Assembly (NCBI RefSeq): GCF_014212495.1
Contig: NZ_JACKZC010000001.1
Coordinates: forward strand, 62,001 to 126,000
Length of the DNA stretch: 64,000 nucleotides
Reading direction: 5' to 3'
Source of the DNA: Pontibacter sp. Tf4
Lineage (GTDB): Bacteria > Bacteroidota > Bacteroidia > Cytophagales > Hymenobacteraceae
Positions 52,952-60,263 of the stretch are shown one piece after another. The notes below the pieces were generated by a model, which saw nothing but the letters and a program-made list of their open reading frames with translations, was not told where the DNA came from and made no database searches. Each line of letters begins with the position of its first letter. Position 1 is the first letter of the stretch. Made by a program: the position numbers and the translations under genes.

Positions 52952-54616
52952 TTACAGGAACGATACAGAAAAAGCAGCATGAACATTGGTTGCATTCACT
53001 TCATCATCTGCTATCGTGTTGTATTGCCACTTGTAGTTAAAGGAGCGCACCAAACCAAGATTTGCGGAATAAATGAGCCGTTTCTTCATCCAGCTTTTAT
53101 TCAAGCTGAAAGATAGATCAACCCAATGCCTTTCATAATTCTGCTGACTTGCAAAGGCATCGTAATAGAAGTCGTTGTTATGCACAGTTCTCTCTATTAC
53201 TCCGCCAAACCTGTTCTCTCCCTTTATCCAGTTCAGCCCAATAGTCTGGCTACTGCCGCCGGGGCCAATGCCGGCACCCAACATTTGCCCTTTGTGCGTG
53301 TACCCGTGCATTACCTGATAATGTGTATACCAGCCTTCCAATGCTCTTACACTTTGCGTAGGTGGGCTTGGCAAATGGGTAATTTCCCCAAACAACTCTA
53401 CCTCCCTCCCTGTAGCCGTTGGAAATAGTTTCTTTATTCCAATTAAATAAGCTCTTGCGTGCTCTGGCTCCAGTATAAAATCTCTTATGTTCTGGGCATG
53501 GTCGTTTCTGCCATACTCAAAATAGAATTCGGCTCTGCTTTCTGGTAAAACCATCCGTGCAAAGAGGCTGATAAGCTGATCCCGGCCAAATTCATCTTCT
53601 TTTTTTGCGTTACTTTTAAACAGCGCCGAGACAATCGGCAGATAGCCGTTCAGGTCGGAAGTAACATTATGGCTGTATTGGTAAAAAACTCTGCTCACAC
53701 CCAGGTGTAACCCCGGTGTCCATTTCGGGTTCCAGGTAACCACCATGCCATTTAAGTATCTGTCGCCATCAGGCTTAGGAGTGTACAACTTTTGTCCCTG
53801 ATAAGTGCGGGCGGTATCAGGCGGTAAAATATCAGAGCCTTTTAAAAAGCCGCCTACCACCTGCCATTCAAACGAACCTATCTTTGTTTTTACCGGAGCC
53901 GTTGTATTAAAAGTAAAATGTGCGAAACCTGCTGCGGTATTGCTCATTACCAAAGAGTTTCTGACGCCAGGGCCCCACCACAAATTTTCTGTAGATACCC
54001 CTAAGGATAGTTTCTTATAGTTAAACCGCACGCTGGACTGCCCTGGCAAAAGCTTGCTGTAAGTACCCTCTGCAAACCTTTCGGGTGCATCTATACGGTT
54101 TAATACTTTATAGTAACTCTTCCAGATGTTGTCATCCAGAGAGGTAGGGAAGGTAATGAAAGCGCTGTTTTGTGCAAATACGAGTTCTGGCTGAAGCTGA
54201 ATGCTCAGTGGCCCAACTTTGGTATATAGCCCGGCAGACAACAGATTTTGGTAACCTCTCGCAGGTATCATGGCCCCATCATTCCAGCCGAACGGATGAT
54301 GAGAGTTGTACTGTTGTTTTAATGTCAGCGGAAGCAACGATATAGCAACCCTGCTCTTTGTATACAGTACCTTCTGGTTTACGCTTAGGCCGGAACTATC
54401 TGCGGTTAATGCAAGAGAATCCGACACCGGAGCACCTGTGGAATATAAAGGTCTTATCAAAAAAGAGATATTCTCATTTAACTCTCCCCTTAACTGATGT
54501 AGCCTTGCACTTTCTTCTAAGAGAGGAGTACCAACAGGTAGCGTTTGAGCGTAAGAGGCTGTGCTAACGATAAAAAATAAAGAGCTTAAAAACGCCCGGG
54601 CAGTAGAACTGATCAT
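52952..54616 (-). CDS. Capsule assembly Wzi-family outer-membrane protein
   Basis: A 554-residue outer-membrane beta-barrel. The signal peptide is residues 1-24 (ending SYAQ). The body has alternating hydrophobic strands with aromatic ends typical of barrels (SLGVSTENLWWGPGVRNSL; GLHLGVSRVFYQYSH; FYFEYGRNDHAQNI) and the Wzi-type signature around ENLWWGPGVRNSL. Wzi in E. coli is a lectin that anchors capsular polysaccharide to the cell surface. Here no capsule cluster is adjacent, so the role is inferred from family only. A 19-bp perfect hairpin stands directly upstream of the start, and a GGAG sits between it and the ATG. Confidence 0.85.
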   Translation of the reverse strand: MISSTARAFLSSLFFIVSTASYAQTLPVGTPLLEESARLHQLRGELNENISFLIRPLYSTGAPVSDSLALTADSSGLSVNQKVLYTKSRVAISLLPLTLKQQYNSHHPFGWNDGAMIPARGYQNLLSAGLYTKVGPLSIQLQPELVFAQNSAFITFPTSLDDNIWKSYYKVLNRIDAPERFAEGTYSKLLPGQSSVRFNYKKLSLGVSTENLWWGPGVRNSLVMSNTAAGFAHFTFNTTAPVKTKIGSFEWQVVGGFLKGSDILPPDTARTYQGQKLYTPKPDGDRYLNGMVVTWNPKWTPGLHLGVSRVFYQYSHNVTSDLNGYLPIVSALFKSNAKKEDEFGRDQLISLFARMVLPESRAEFYFEYGRNDHAQNIRDFILEPEHARAYLIGIKKLFPTATGREVELFGEITHLPSPPTQSVRALEGWYTHYQVMHGYTHKGQMLGAGIGPGGSSQTIGLNWIKGENRFGGVIERTVHNNDFYYDAFASQQNYERHWVDLSFSLNKSWMKKRLIYSANLGLVRSFNYKWQYNTIADDEVNATNVHAAFSVSFL

Positions 54617-54630
54617 AAAAAATATACTCC

Positions 54631-54684
54631 ATAGCAGACTGGTTTAAAAAGGTTATTTCGACTCATTTTAAACCAGTCTGCTAT
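54631..54684 (-). promoter_or_regulatory. Perfect 19-bp hairpin directly upstream of the Wzi-like gene
   Basis: ATAGCAGACTGGTTTAAAA (54631-54649) is perfectly complementary to 54666-54684, with a 16-nt spacer. It ends 14 bp before the ATG, with GGAG next to it. It could be a 5'-leader hairpin, or the terminator of the thiolase gene 180 bp upstream. The rest of the gap up to 54867 is A/T-rich and shows nothing else. Confidence 0.65.
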
Positions 54685-54867
54685 TTACACAACGATTTTA
54701 AAGCTCAACAAACCGCCTGGTTACTTACACATTAAACATCTTCTTAGCTGCTCTTACACTTTATGGCAATAAGTATAAAACCTGCTATACAATAGCGTAC
54801 TCAGCTATATAAAGCGGTTTATGCTTTTAATAACCTAAGCCTTGCTGCATTAAACTTACTTTTATGG

Positions 54868-56067
54868 CTACACTTTCTCGTAAATAATGGCTGCGCCCTG
54901 TCCTACGCCCACACACATGGTTGCCAGGCCGTAACGCACGTTGTCGCGGCGCTTCATTTCGTGCAGTAGGGTAGCCGAGATGCGCGTGCCGCTTGCCCCC
55001 AGCGGGTGACCAATGGCAATAGAACCACCGTTCACGTTCACGATAGCCGGGTCGATGCCCAGTTGCTGCACACATGGCAGGGCCTGTGCGGCAAAGGCTT
55101 CGTTAATTTCGGCCAGACCAATATCGTTTATAGTTAAGCCGGCTCTTTTCAGGGCTTTCAGGGTGGCAGGCACCGGGCCCATGCCCATGTGCGCCGGATC
55201 TACCCCAGCTATTCCTACACTTACCACACGCGCCATCGGCATTAAATTCAGGCGTTTCACGGTCTCTTCGCTCACTATAAGCGAGGCGGCTGCACCATCG
55301 TTTATGCCCGACGAGTTACCGGCTGTTACGCTTCCCCCTTTTTTGAAAGCTGGAGCCAGCTGTCCTAACTTTTCTATAGTTGATAAGCGCGGGTGCTCGT
55401 CGGTGTCGAAAATGATCGGGTCGGCTTTGCGCTGCGGCACAGGCACGGGGATGATCTCATCGCTGAACCTGCCGGCTTCGTGGGCGGCTTTATATTTTAG
55501 CTGCGAACTATGGGCAAACTCATCCTGCGCTTCACGTGAAACACCTTCGCGCTCGGCCACATTTTCGGCGGTCTCGCCCATGGCAAACGGGTGGTGCAGT
55601 TTAGATAAGGTTGGGTTGGTGAAGCGCCAGCCTATAGTTGTATCGTAAATTTCAGGAGTGCGCGACCATGCTGTTTCGGCTTTTGCCATCACAAACGGGG
55701 CTCGCGTCATGCTTTCTACGCCACCAGCCAGGTACACTTCGCCATCACCACTTTTTATAGCGCGGCTGGCATCTATAATACTCTGTAACCCGGAAGCACA
55801 CAGGCGGTTAACGGTTACGCCACCAATCTCTAAAGGCAAACCGGCCAGCAGCAGGGCCATGCGGGCTACGTTACGGTTGTCTTCACCAGCTTGGTTGGCA
55901 GCACCCATCACCACGTCTTCAATCAGCTCGGGGGCTACCTGCGGGTTGCGGGCCATCAGTTCTTTTAAGATGAACGCGGCCAGGTCGTCGGGGCGCACGG
56001 TGCTCAGGCTGCCGCCAAACTTGCCAACCGGTGTTCTGACTATATCTACAATGTAAGCAGTATTCAT
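54868..56067 (-). CDS. Acyl-CoA thiolase, resembling 3-oxoadipyl-CoA thiolase (PaaJ/PcaF)
   Basis: A 399-residue degradative thiolase splitting 3-oxoacyl-CoA with CoA. The active cysteine is Cys90 in NRLCASGLQ. The other catalytic residues are in NGGSIAIGHPLGASG and MCVGVGQG. Compared from memory with E. coli PaaJ, it shares DTTIGWRF, ANQAGEDNRNVARMA, TAGNSSGINDGAA and MGMGPVPATLKALKRAG, more than FadA would, so 3-oxoadipyl-CoA (phenylacetate or beta-ketoadipate route) is the best guess. No other paa or pca genes are in the window, so general beta-oxidation remains possible. It is divergent from the DUF4293 gene with 62 bp between starts. Confidence 0.87.
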   Translation of the reverse strand: MNTAYIVDIVRTPVGKFGGSLSTVRPDDLAAFILKELMARNPQVAPELIEDVVMGAANQAGEDNRNVARMALLLAGLPLEIGGVTVNRLCASGLQSIIDASRAIKSGDGEVYLAGGVESMTRAPFVMAKAETAWSRTPEIYDTTIGWRFTNPTLSKLHHPFAMGETAENVAEREGVSREAQDEFAHSSQLKYKAAHEAGRFSDEIIPVPVPQRKADPIIFDTDEHPRLSTIEKLGQLAPAFKKGGSVTAGNSSGINDGAAASLIVSEETVKRLNLMPMARVVSVGIAGVDPAHMGMGPVPATLKALKRAGLTINDIGLAEINEAFAAQALPCVQQLGIDPAIVNVNGGSIAIGHPLGASGTRISATLLHEMKRRDNVRYGLATMCVGVGQGAAIIYEKV

Positions 56068-56091
56068 ATTTTAGTTTTACAGGTCTTTGTC

Positions 56092-56099
56092 TAATTTTG
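56092..56099 (+). promoter_or_regulatory. Probable -7 box (TAnnTTTG) of the DUF4293 gene
   Basis: TAATTTTG fits the TAnnTTTG consensus 30 bp upstream of the ATG at 56130. No well-spaced -33 TTTG is evident. Confidence 0.45.
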
Positions 56100-56129
56100 C
56101 ATCTCTTTGCAAGTTAAATTAACCAACAC

Positions 56130-56618
56130 ATGATACAAAGAATTCAAACCGTATTTCTGTTTCTGCTGGTAATCGCTGTTATCTCGATGCTGTTTTTACC
56201 GCTGTGGTCTAAAACCGATGCCGCTACCGGCGAAACCGTTATACTGACTGCCTGGAACCTGAAAACAGAGGTGGCAAATGCCGATGCAACAGCTGCTGCA
56301 GCCTCAAAGAGCACGATCGCGATCGGGTTGCTGGCCATTGCTGCGGCTATAGTTGCGCTGGTAGAGATCTTCCAGTTCCGCAACCGCCTTACCCAGATAA
56401 AAATGGGCCTGCTGAATACCCTGCTGCTGGCTGCGCTGTTTGGTACGTCGTTTTACTTTGCGGCTTACGTTGGCGGCGAAATGGTAGGCGGCACCGACAA
56501 TGGCTCTTACGAAGCCGGTTTCTATATGCCGATGCTGGCCCTGCTGCTCAACTCCCTGGCAAACCGCTTCATCAAACGCGACGAAGACCTGGTAAGATCA
56601 GTTGACAGACTGCGTTAA
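56130..56618 (+). CDS. DUF4293 membrane protein
   Basis: A 162-residue protein with four hydrophobic segments (about 8-27, 53-76, 88-108, 124-143). The opening MIQRIQTVFLFLLV and the C-terminal LLLNSLANRFIKRDEDLVRS are diagnostic of DUF4293, a Bacteroidota-restricted family to my knowledge. Function is unknown. It lies alone, divergent from the thiolase gene, with a hairpin terminator behind. CTATAGTT near 56346 encodes part of Ala-Ile-Val. Confidence 0.9.
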   Translation: MIQRIQTVFLFLLVIAVISMLFLPLWSKTDAATGETVILTAWNLKTEVANADATAAAASKSTIAIGLLAIAAAIVALVEIFQFRNRLTQIKMGLLNTLLLAALFGTSFYFAAYVGGEMVGGTDNGSYEAGFYMPMLALLLNSLANRFIKRDEDLVRSVDRLR

Positions 56619-56680
56619 GTTAGAAAGTTAGAAAGTTTGGAAGTTAGAAAGTTAACTCTGAACTATAAACTATAGTTATA

Positions 56681-56713
56681 AGGCCGCTTCCGGGTAATGG
56701 GAGCGGCTTTTTG
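56681..56713 (+). terminator. Terminator of the DUF4293 gene
   Basis: GCCGCT pairs with AGCGGC, extended by CC/GG after one bulge, and runs into TTTTTG. It begins 10 bp after an AACTATAGTT palindrome. Confidence 0.82.
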
Positions 56714-56878
56714 TTTTAGTATGAGACAATGTATTTTAAACCTACCCCTCCGAGGAGGGGAATTCTGGTTTATTATTTTTATCCAAACCCTTTGCTGGCG
56801 CGGATCTGTGATCCGTGACTTACCTATAAAGTTGGATCTGTGATCTGACTGGGCCGGAGGCCCAACTATAGCAAAATG

Positions 56879-56913
56879 AAAAAGCCGCTATCCGTTTCCG
56901 GAAGCGGCTTTTT
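56879..56913. terminator. Second terminator hairpin, serving the minus-strand DUF4476 gene or both
   Basis: AAAAAGCCGCT pairs with AGCGGCTTTTT, with an inner TCCG/CGGA pairing. It is symmetric, so it can act on either strand, 120 bp beyond the DUF4476 stop. Confidence 0.78.
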
Positions 56914-57035
56914 ACTACACAAACTGTTTAACTACTTTAACTTTAACACAAAATCTTATAGTTCTATAGTTGGCAGGACACTGTGAGGTCTGTGGCAACT
57001 TTCTAACTTATCCTTTTCTAACTTTCTAACTATAG

Positions 57036-57773
57036 TTACCGTCTCCGGCTGGTGTATTCTTCCAGCTCGCGCACGCTGCTATCGAATTTGAAGACGTCGT
57101 ACACGTAGTAGAAACGCTCTTGGTCGCAGACGTAATCGTAAGCGAATTTGGCAAACTCTACGCGGGTGCTTTCATAGTCGAATTGCTGCAGGATGTATTT
57201 CAGGTCTTCGGCCAGGATGCTGCTGTTGCGCAGGGCTTCGCGGGCTATCGTTAATTTGGTGCTCTCGAAGCTGCGGCTCTTCATGGCATCAGCTAAGCGG
57301 TCCACATCCTGGCGGCTCAGCAGGTAATCACAGCGGTCATCGCTCCGGTCGTAACGGTCATCGTAGCGCGGCGGAGCTGGCCGGTAAGGCTCTGCCGGTG
57401 GGTACGGTACACGTGGCACTACAACCGGCGGCGGTGGCAGCAACGGCACTTCACTCAGCAGCCTCAGTTTTACCTTGCCTTTTCGTTCCACTACATCCAC
57501 AGCATAATTGCTCTCGTAGCCATCGCGCACATACACTTTGGTGCCCAACTGATAATCGCGGTAGCGGTCGCGCACTTTTACTTCCACATAGTGCTTGCCG
57601 GGGCGCAGGTGATCGATGCGCACAACGTTTGATGCCTTGTGGTTTACCAGTTTACCGTTCAGTTTCAGGTAAAAAGGCTCGCCGGCAGGTGCCCGGAAAG
57701 TAAGTACAGAAGCTTGTACCAGTACCGGCATCGCCAGCAGCACAAGCAGGAGCGGAAGTAGAAGCTTTCTCAT
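57036..57773 (-). CDS. DUF4476 secreted protein
   Basis: A 245-residue exported protein. The signal peptide is about residues 1-21. An N-terminal Ig/PEGA-like portion (about 22-105, FYLKLNGKLVNHKASNVVRI, GKHYVEVKVRDRYRDY) precedes a Pro-rich linker (about 112-140) and a C-terminal DUF4476 domain (about 148-243). That domain has the family's regular helical pattern (RQDVDRLADAMKSRSFESTK, ILQQFDYESTRVEFAKFAY). Function is unknown. It is alone on the minus strand; the stop is TAA right before CTATAGTT. Confidence 0.82.
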   Translation of the reverse strand: MRKLLLPLLLVLLAMPVLVQASVLTFRAPAGEPFYLKLNGKLVNHKASNVVRIDHLRPGKHYVEVKVRDRYRDYQLGTKVYVRDGYESNYAVDVVERKGKVKLRLLSEVPLLPPPPVVVPRVPYPPAEPYRPAPPRYDDRYDRSDDRCDYLLSRQDVDRLADAMKSRSFESTKLTIAREALRNSSILAEDLKYILQQFDYESTRVEFAKFAYDYVCDQERFYYVYDVFKFDSSVRELEEYTSRRR

Positions 57774-57921
57774 GGTAGTATAGTTTAAACGCTATACTTT
57801 ACCATAACCAATTACTGTGCCAGATATATAGGTTTTTACTGTTAAAGTTTAAGGCTATAGTTACTGTAACCTTTTAAATTGTTTATTTACAGAGCTATGG
57901 CTTTTGCTATGAGCAACAAAA

Positions 57922-57948
57922 AAGCCGCAGGCAAAACACCTGCGGCTT
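57922..57948 (-). terminator. Terminator of the first barrel gene
   Basis: AAGCCGCAGG pairs with CCTGCGGCTT (10 bp, 7-nt loop), 31 bp past the stop of the gene at 57979. The T-tract is on the minus strand. Confidence 0.87.
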
Positions 57949-57978
57949 AATAAATTAACTGTAAGCTAGGCGCTGTTG

Positions 57979-58644
57979 TTATAAATTATAGTTTACTCCA
58001 ATACCTATTGACTTAGCTATACTTGCGTAGTAACTATTGTGACCTATGTTTTTATAGTACAGGTTAACTTTACCAAAGCCATCTAAACGGTTGCTAATTT
58101 TATAGTTTAACTGCAACCCGGCTGTAACTATACCATAAACGCCTGAGTCTTTGTCGTCATAAGTAACTTTCTTTTCGCCTTCGAACTCTTCTGATTGCTG
58201 ATGCCAGACAGACCCAAATATGGGTACAAGGGAGGCAGTGGCTGATATTCGCAATCTTTGATTCTGGTGCGAACTGAATGGGGTAAATAATACTGTTAAG
58301 GGGACGGATAAAGCCTGTATTTCTCCTTTGCGATAATGATTAATAATCGTATCGTTTTGCCCATAGTAAATCCCGGAAAGTTCATCTACCCGCTTTCTAC
58401 CATAAGTTAAACCTACCTGAAGGTTAAGGCTCTTCGCTAATTTGTAACCTGCATTTAAATGTAAAACTGGTGTTACACCACCTCCAACTCTTTTAGAAGG
58501 ATTCCACATTGTATAAGATATACTACTAAGCTCAACTCCCACATAAAATCGCTTTAAGGGAGCTATAGTTGTATCCACCTGCACTTGCGCTACCACTGCT
58601 AAAGTTGAAAGTGTGAGTATGAAGGTTAAGAAAAGTGTTTTCAT
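57979..58644 (-). CDS. Small outer-membrane beta-barrel protein, copy 1
   Basis: A 221-residue exported protein with a signal peptide of 20 residues (MKTLFLTFIL..., cleavage after VVAQ) and about eight amphipathic beta-strands (KRFYVGVELSSISYTMW; NLQVGLTYGRKRV; GIVTAGLQLNYKIS) ending in Leu after VNYN. The pattern fits porin-like or OmpA-like eight-stranded barrels; no ligand domain was seen. It is the last of three tandem paralogs on the minus strand. Its 5' end is nearly the same in DNA as that of copy 3. Confidence 0.75.
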   Translation of the reverse strand: MKTLFLTFILTLSTLAVVAQVQVDTTIAPLKRFYVGVELSSISYTMWNPSKRVGGGVTPVLHLNAGYKLAKSLNLQVGLTYGRKRVDELSGIYYGQNDTIINHYRKGEIQALSVPLTVLFTPFSSHQNQRLRISATASLVPIFGSVWHQQSEEFEGEKKVTYDDKDSGVYGIVTAGLQLNYKISNRLDGFGKVNLYYKNIGHNSYYASIAKSIGIGVNYNL

Positions 58645-58666
58645 AAATGGTAGGTTGTTGAGTTTC

Positions 58667-59350
58667 TTACTTCTCTCGCTTCAGATTGAAGTTATAGTTA
58701 AAGCCTAAGGCTAAGGAGCCTGGATAAGGATATTCATCTCGTGGGCGAAGCCCTCTGTTAAAGTTACGGCTGATGACATAGTAATTGAAGTAAGTATCAA
58801 AGCGCTTACTTACAGGATACTTTAGTCCAAGGCCACCTGTTAAGTATGTGTTTATACCTGATGTTTTCTCCCTATAAGTTATAGTTTTCACTCCATCCCG
58901 TGTTTCTGATTTCTCGGCTAAGGTGGTGCTATACATAGGTGTCAGCATGGCTGTACCGTAAAATTGTAACTTCTTGAAAGGGTAAAACAAAACAAGATCT
59001 GCTGTAATGGGTACACCTACGCCTTTTGTTTTAGATATGTCACTATAGTAAATCAATTTATCAGCTGACTCTACGTAAACAGAGCCGAAATCTCTGCTGT
59101 CAGTGCCATACCATACTCCAGCCTGAATTCTAATTCGTTTAGTTATATTATAACCAAAATAGATAGAAGTATAAGGTTGGATGTTTCCGCCTTTAGATTC
59201 ATTTTTATATTCCAAATCATAGCCTATTGCAAGGCCATTGATGCCTATGTAGAAGGGTTTATAGTTTTGCACTGCAATATCAGGATTAACCTGAGCAACG
59301 GCGACTAATGTGGAGAGTGAAAGCAGAAGAGACAGGAACAGTGTTTTCAT
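58667..59350 (-). CDS. Small outer-membrane beta-barrel protein, copy 2
   Basis: A 227-residue exported protein with a similar signal peptide (MKTLFLSLLLSLSTLVAVAQ) and barrel-like strand pattern (KPFYIGINGLAIGYDLEY; RIQAGVWYGTDSRDF; YLTGGLGLKYPVSKRF; LGFNYNFNLKREK). It is closer in design to copy 1 than to copy 3 (both have the pattern of an 'IxxYxxK' segment and an internal Tyr-rich strand). It begins 22 bp upstream of copy 1, so they probably share a transcript. Confidence 0.75.
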   Translation of the reverse strand: MKTLFLSLLLSLSTLVAVAQVNPDIAVQNYKPFYIGINGLAIGYDLEYKNESKGGNIQPYTSIYFGYNITKRIRIQAGVWYGTDSRDFGSVYVESADKLIYYSDISKTKGVGVPITADLVLFYPFKKLQFYGTAMLTPMYSTTLAEKSETRDGVKTITYREKTSGINTYLTGGLGLKYPVSKRFDTYFNYYVISRNFNRGLRPRDEYPYPGSLALGFNYNFNLKREK

Positions 59351-59382
59351 AAAGGGTTTAGGTTGTTGAAAGTATGAGAAAT

Positions 59383-59410
59383 AAGCCGCAGGAGTAGCTC
59401 CTGCGGCTTA
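59383..59410 (-). terminator. Terminator of the third barrel gene
   Basis: AAGCCGCAGGAG pairs perfectly with CTCCTGCGGCTT (12 bp) around a 3-nt loop, 26 bp past the stop of the gene at 59436. It stands between copies 3 and 2, which therefore may not form one operon. Confidence 0.87.
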
Positions 59411-59435
59411 TAATCTAAGCTATCAACTATAGCAG

Positions 59436-60011
59436 TTATCTCCGTGGCATCCCAAATCTATACTTAATACCCAAAGTACCATTTGCCACATTAGTAAAGC
59501 CCCCTTGCCTGTTAGGTTTCAGGTAGTATATCCCCCTAAAGTCAGCAGAAAAGGCTAATGGAATTTTACCCAAACCGATCTCAGTGCCTATTACAAACCC
59601 TGCTCCCACTTGCGTTGTTGGTTTTGGTTCTTCTCCATAGAAACTTCCCCAACCTTCTTTAGTAATATGCAGCAGCCCGGCTCCACCTCCATAGTATAAA
59701 AGAAAGTGATTGGAGTTTAATAACTTGCTATGTCTTTCATACATTAGGGCTAATTGATAAGCATTGTTATTGAAAATGACCTTCGATACACTTGCCTCCA
59801 AAGCACTCTGCTTACCAATAAAGTATTTAGCGTTAACTCCCATATCAAAATCCCCTGCAAAATTCAGGAGCCTGACACCTATAGCCAGTTTATATGGTGG
59901 TGCAGTGGCGTACTCTATTTGTCTTTGAACTTCAGTTGAGTCTACCCTCTCCTGCGCTACCGCTGCTAAAGTTGAAAGTGTGAGTATGAAGGATAAGGAA
60001 AGTGTTTTCAT
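59436..60011 (-). CDS. Small outer-membrane beta-barrel protein, copy 3
   Basis: A 191-residue exported protein with the third version of the signal peptide (MKTLSLSFILTLSTLAAVAQ). Barrel-like strands are YKLAIGVRLLNFAGDFDMG, SHFLLYYGGGAGLLHI-like HFLLYYGGGAGLLHIT, QVGAGFVIGTEIGLG and TLGIKYRFGMPRR, the last being a typical C-terminal strand. It is less like the other two in the body, but the 5' end is nearly identical to copy 1 in DNA. A hairpin terminator separates it from copy 2. Confidence 0.73.
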   Translation of the reverse strand: MKTLSLSFILTLSTLAAVAQERVDSTEVQRQIEYATAPPYKLAIGVRLLNFAGDFDMGVNAKYFIGKQSALEASVSKVIFNNNAYQLALMYERHSKLLNSNHFLLYYGGGAGLLHITKEGWGSFYGEEPKPTTQVGAGFVIGTEIGLGKIPLAFSADFRGIYYLKPNRQGGFTNVANGTLGIKYRFGMPRR

Positions 60012-60263
60012 AAAAGGTAGGTTAGATTGGTAAGCATGCCTAAACCTAAGTAATTAAATCCAACTGAAAAAGGTAATCGGACTACGCTTTGTAACATCGC
60101 TTTCTGAAACCCAAAATCTGCATAAAAGCTTCTAAAAGGCAATTAAGCCAAATTTCTGGCAAAAAAACACCCCTTTTGATGACCGTTTGTAACATCAGGC
60201 CAACAAAAAAGCCGCAGTTTTTTTTACTGCGGCTTTCTCTGTAGCTATAGTTGCGGCTATCCC
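60012..60263. other. Short intergenic region before the barrel genes, with purM terminator
   Basis: A 252-bp gap with the promoter area of copy 3 and the purM terminator hairpin. A CTATAGTT is near 60245. Nothing else was found. Confidence 0.6.
60208..60236 (-). terminator. Terminator of purM
   Basis: AAAGCCGCAGT pairs with ACTGCGGCTTT (11 bp, 7-T loop), 28 bp past the purM stop. Confidence 0.87.

Larger units (their letters stand above)
56619..57035. repeat. Intergenic repeat region with three-hairpin module and two terminators
   Basis: A 417-bp gap between converging genes. It holds five CTATAG motifs (about 56670, 56866, 56965, 57031 and nearby), a short C-rich hairpin CCCCTCCGAGGAGGGG (about 56744-56760) and a three-hairpin module (56794-56863). 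The module has CGGATC/GATCCG at 56801-56815, GATC/GATC at 56835-56845 and GGGCC/GGCCC at 56851-56863. Two hairpin terminators flank the module. No gene was found. Confidence 0.78.
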
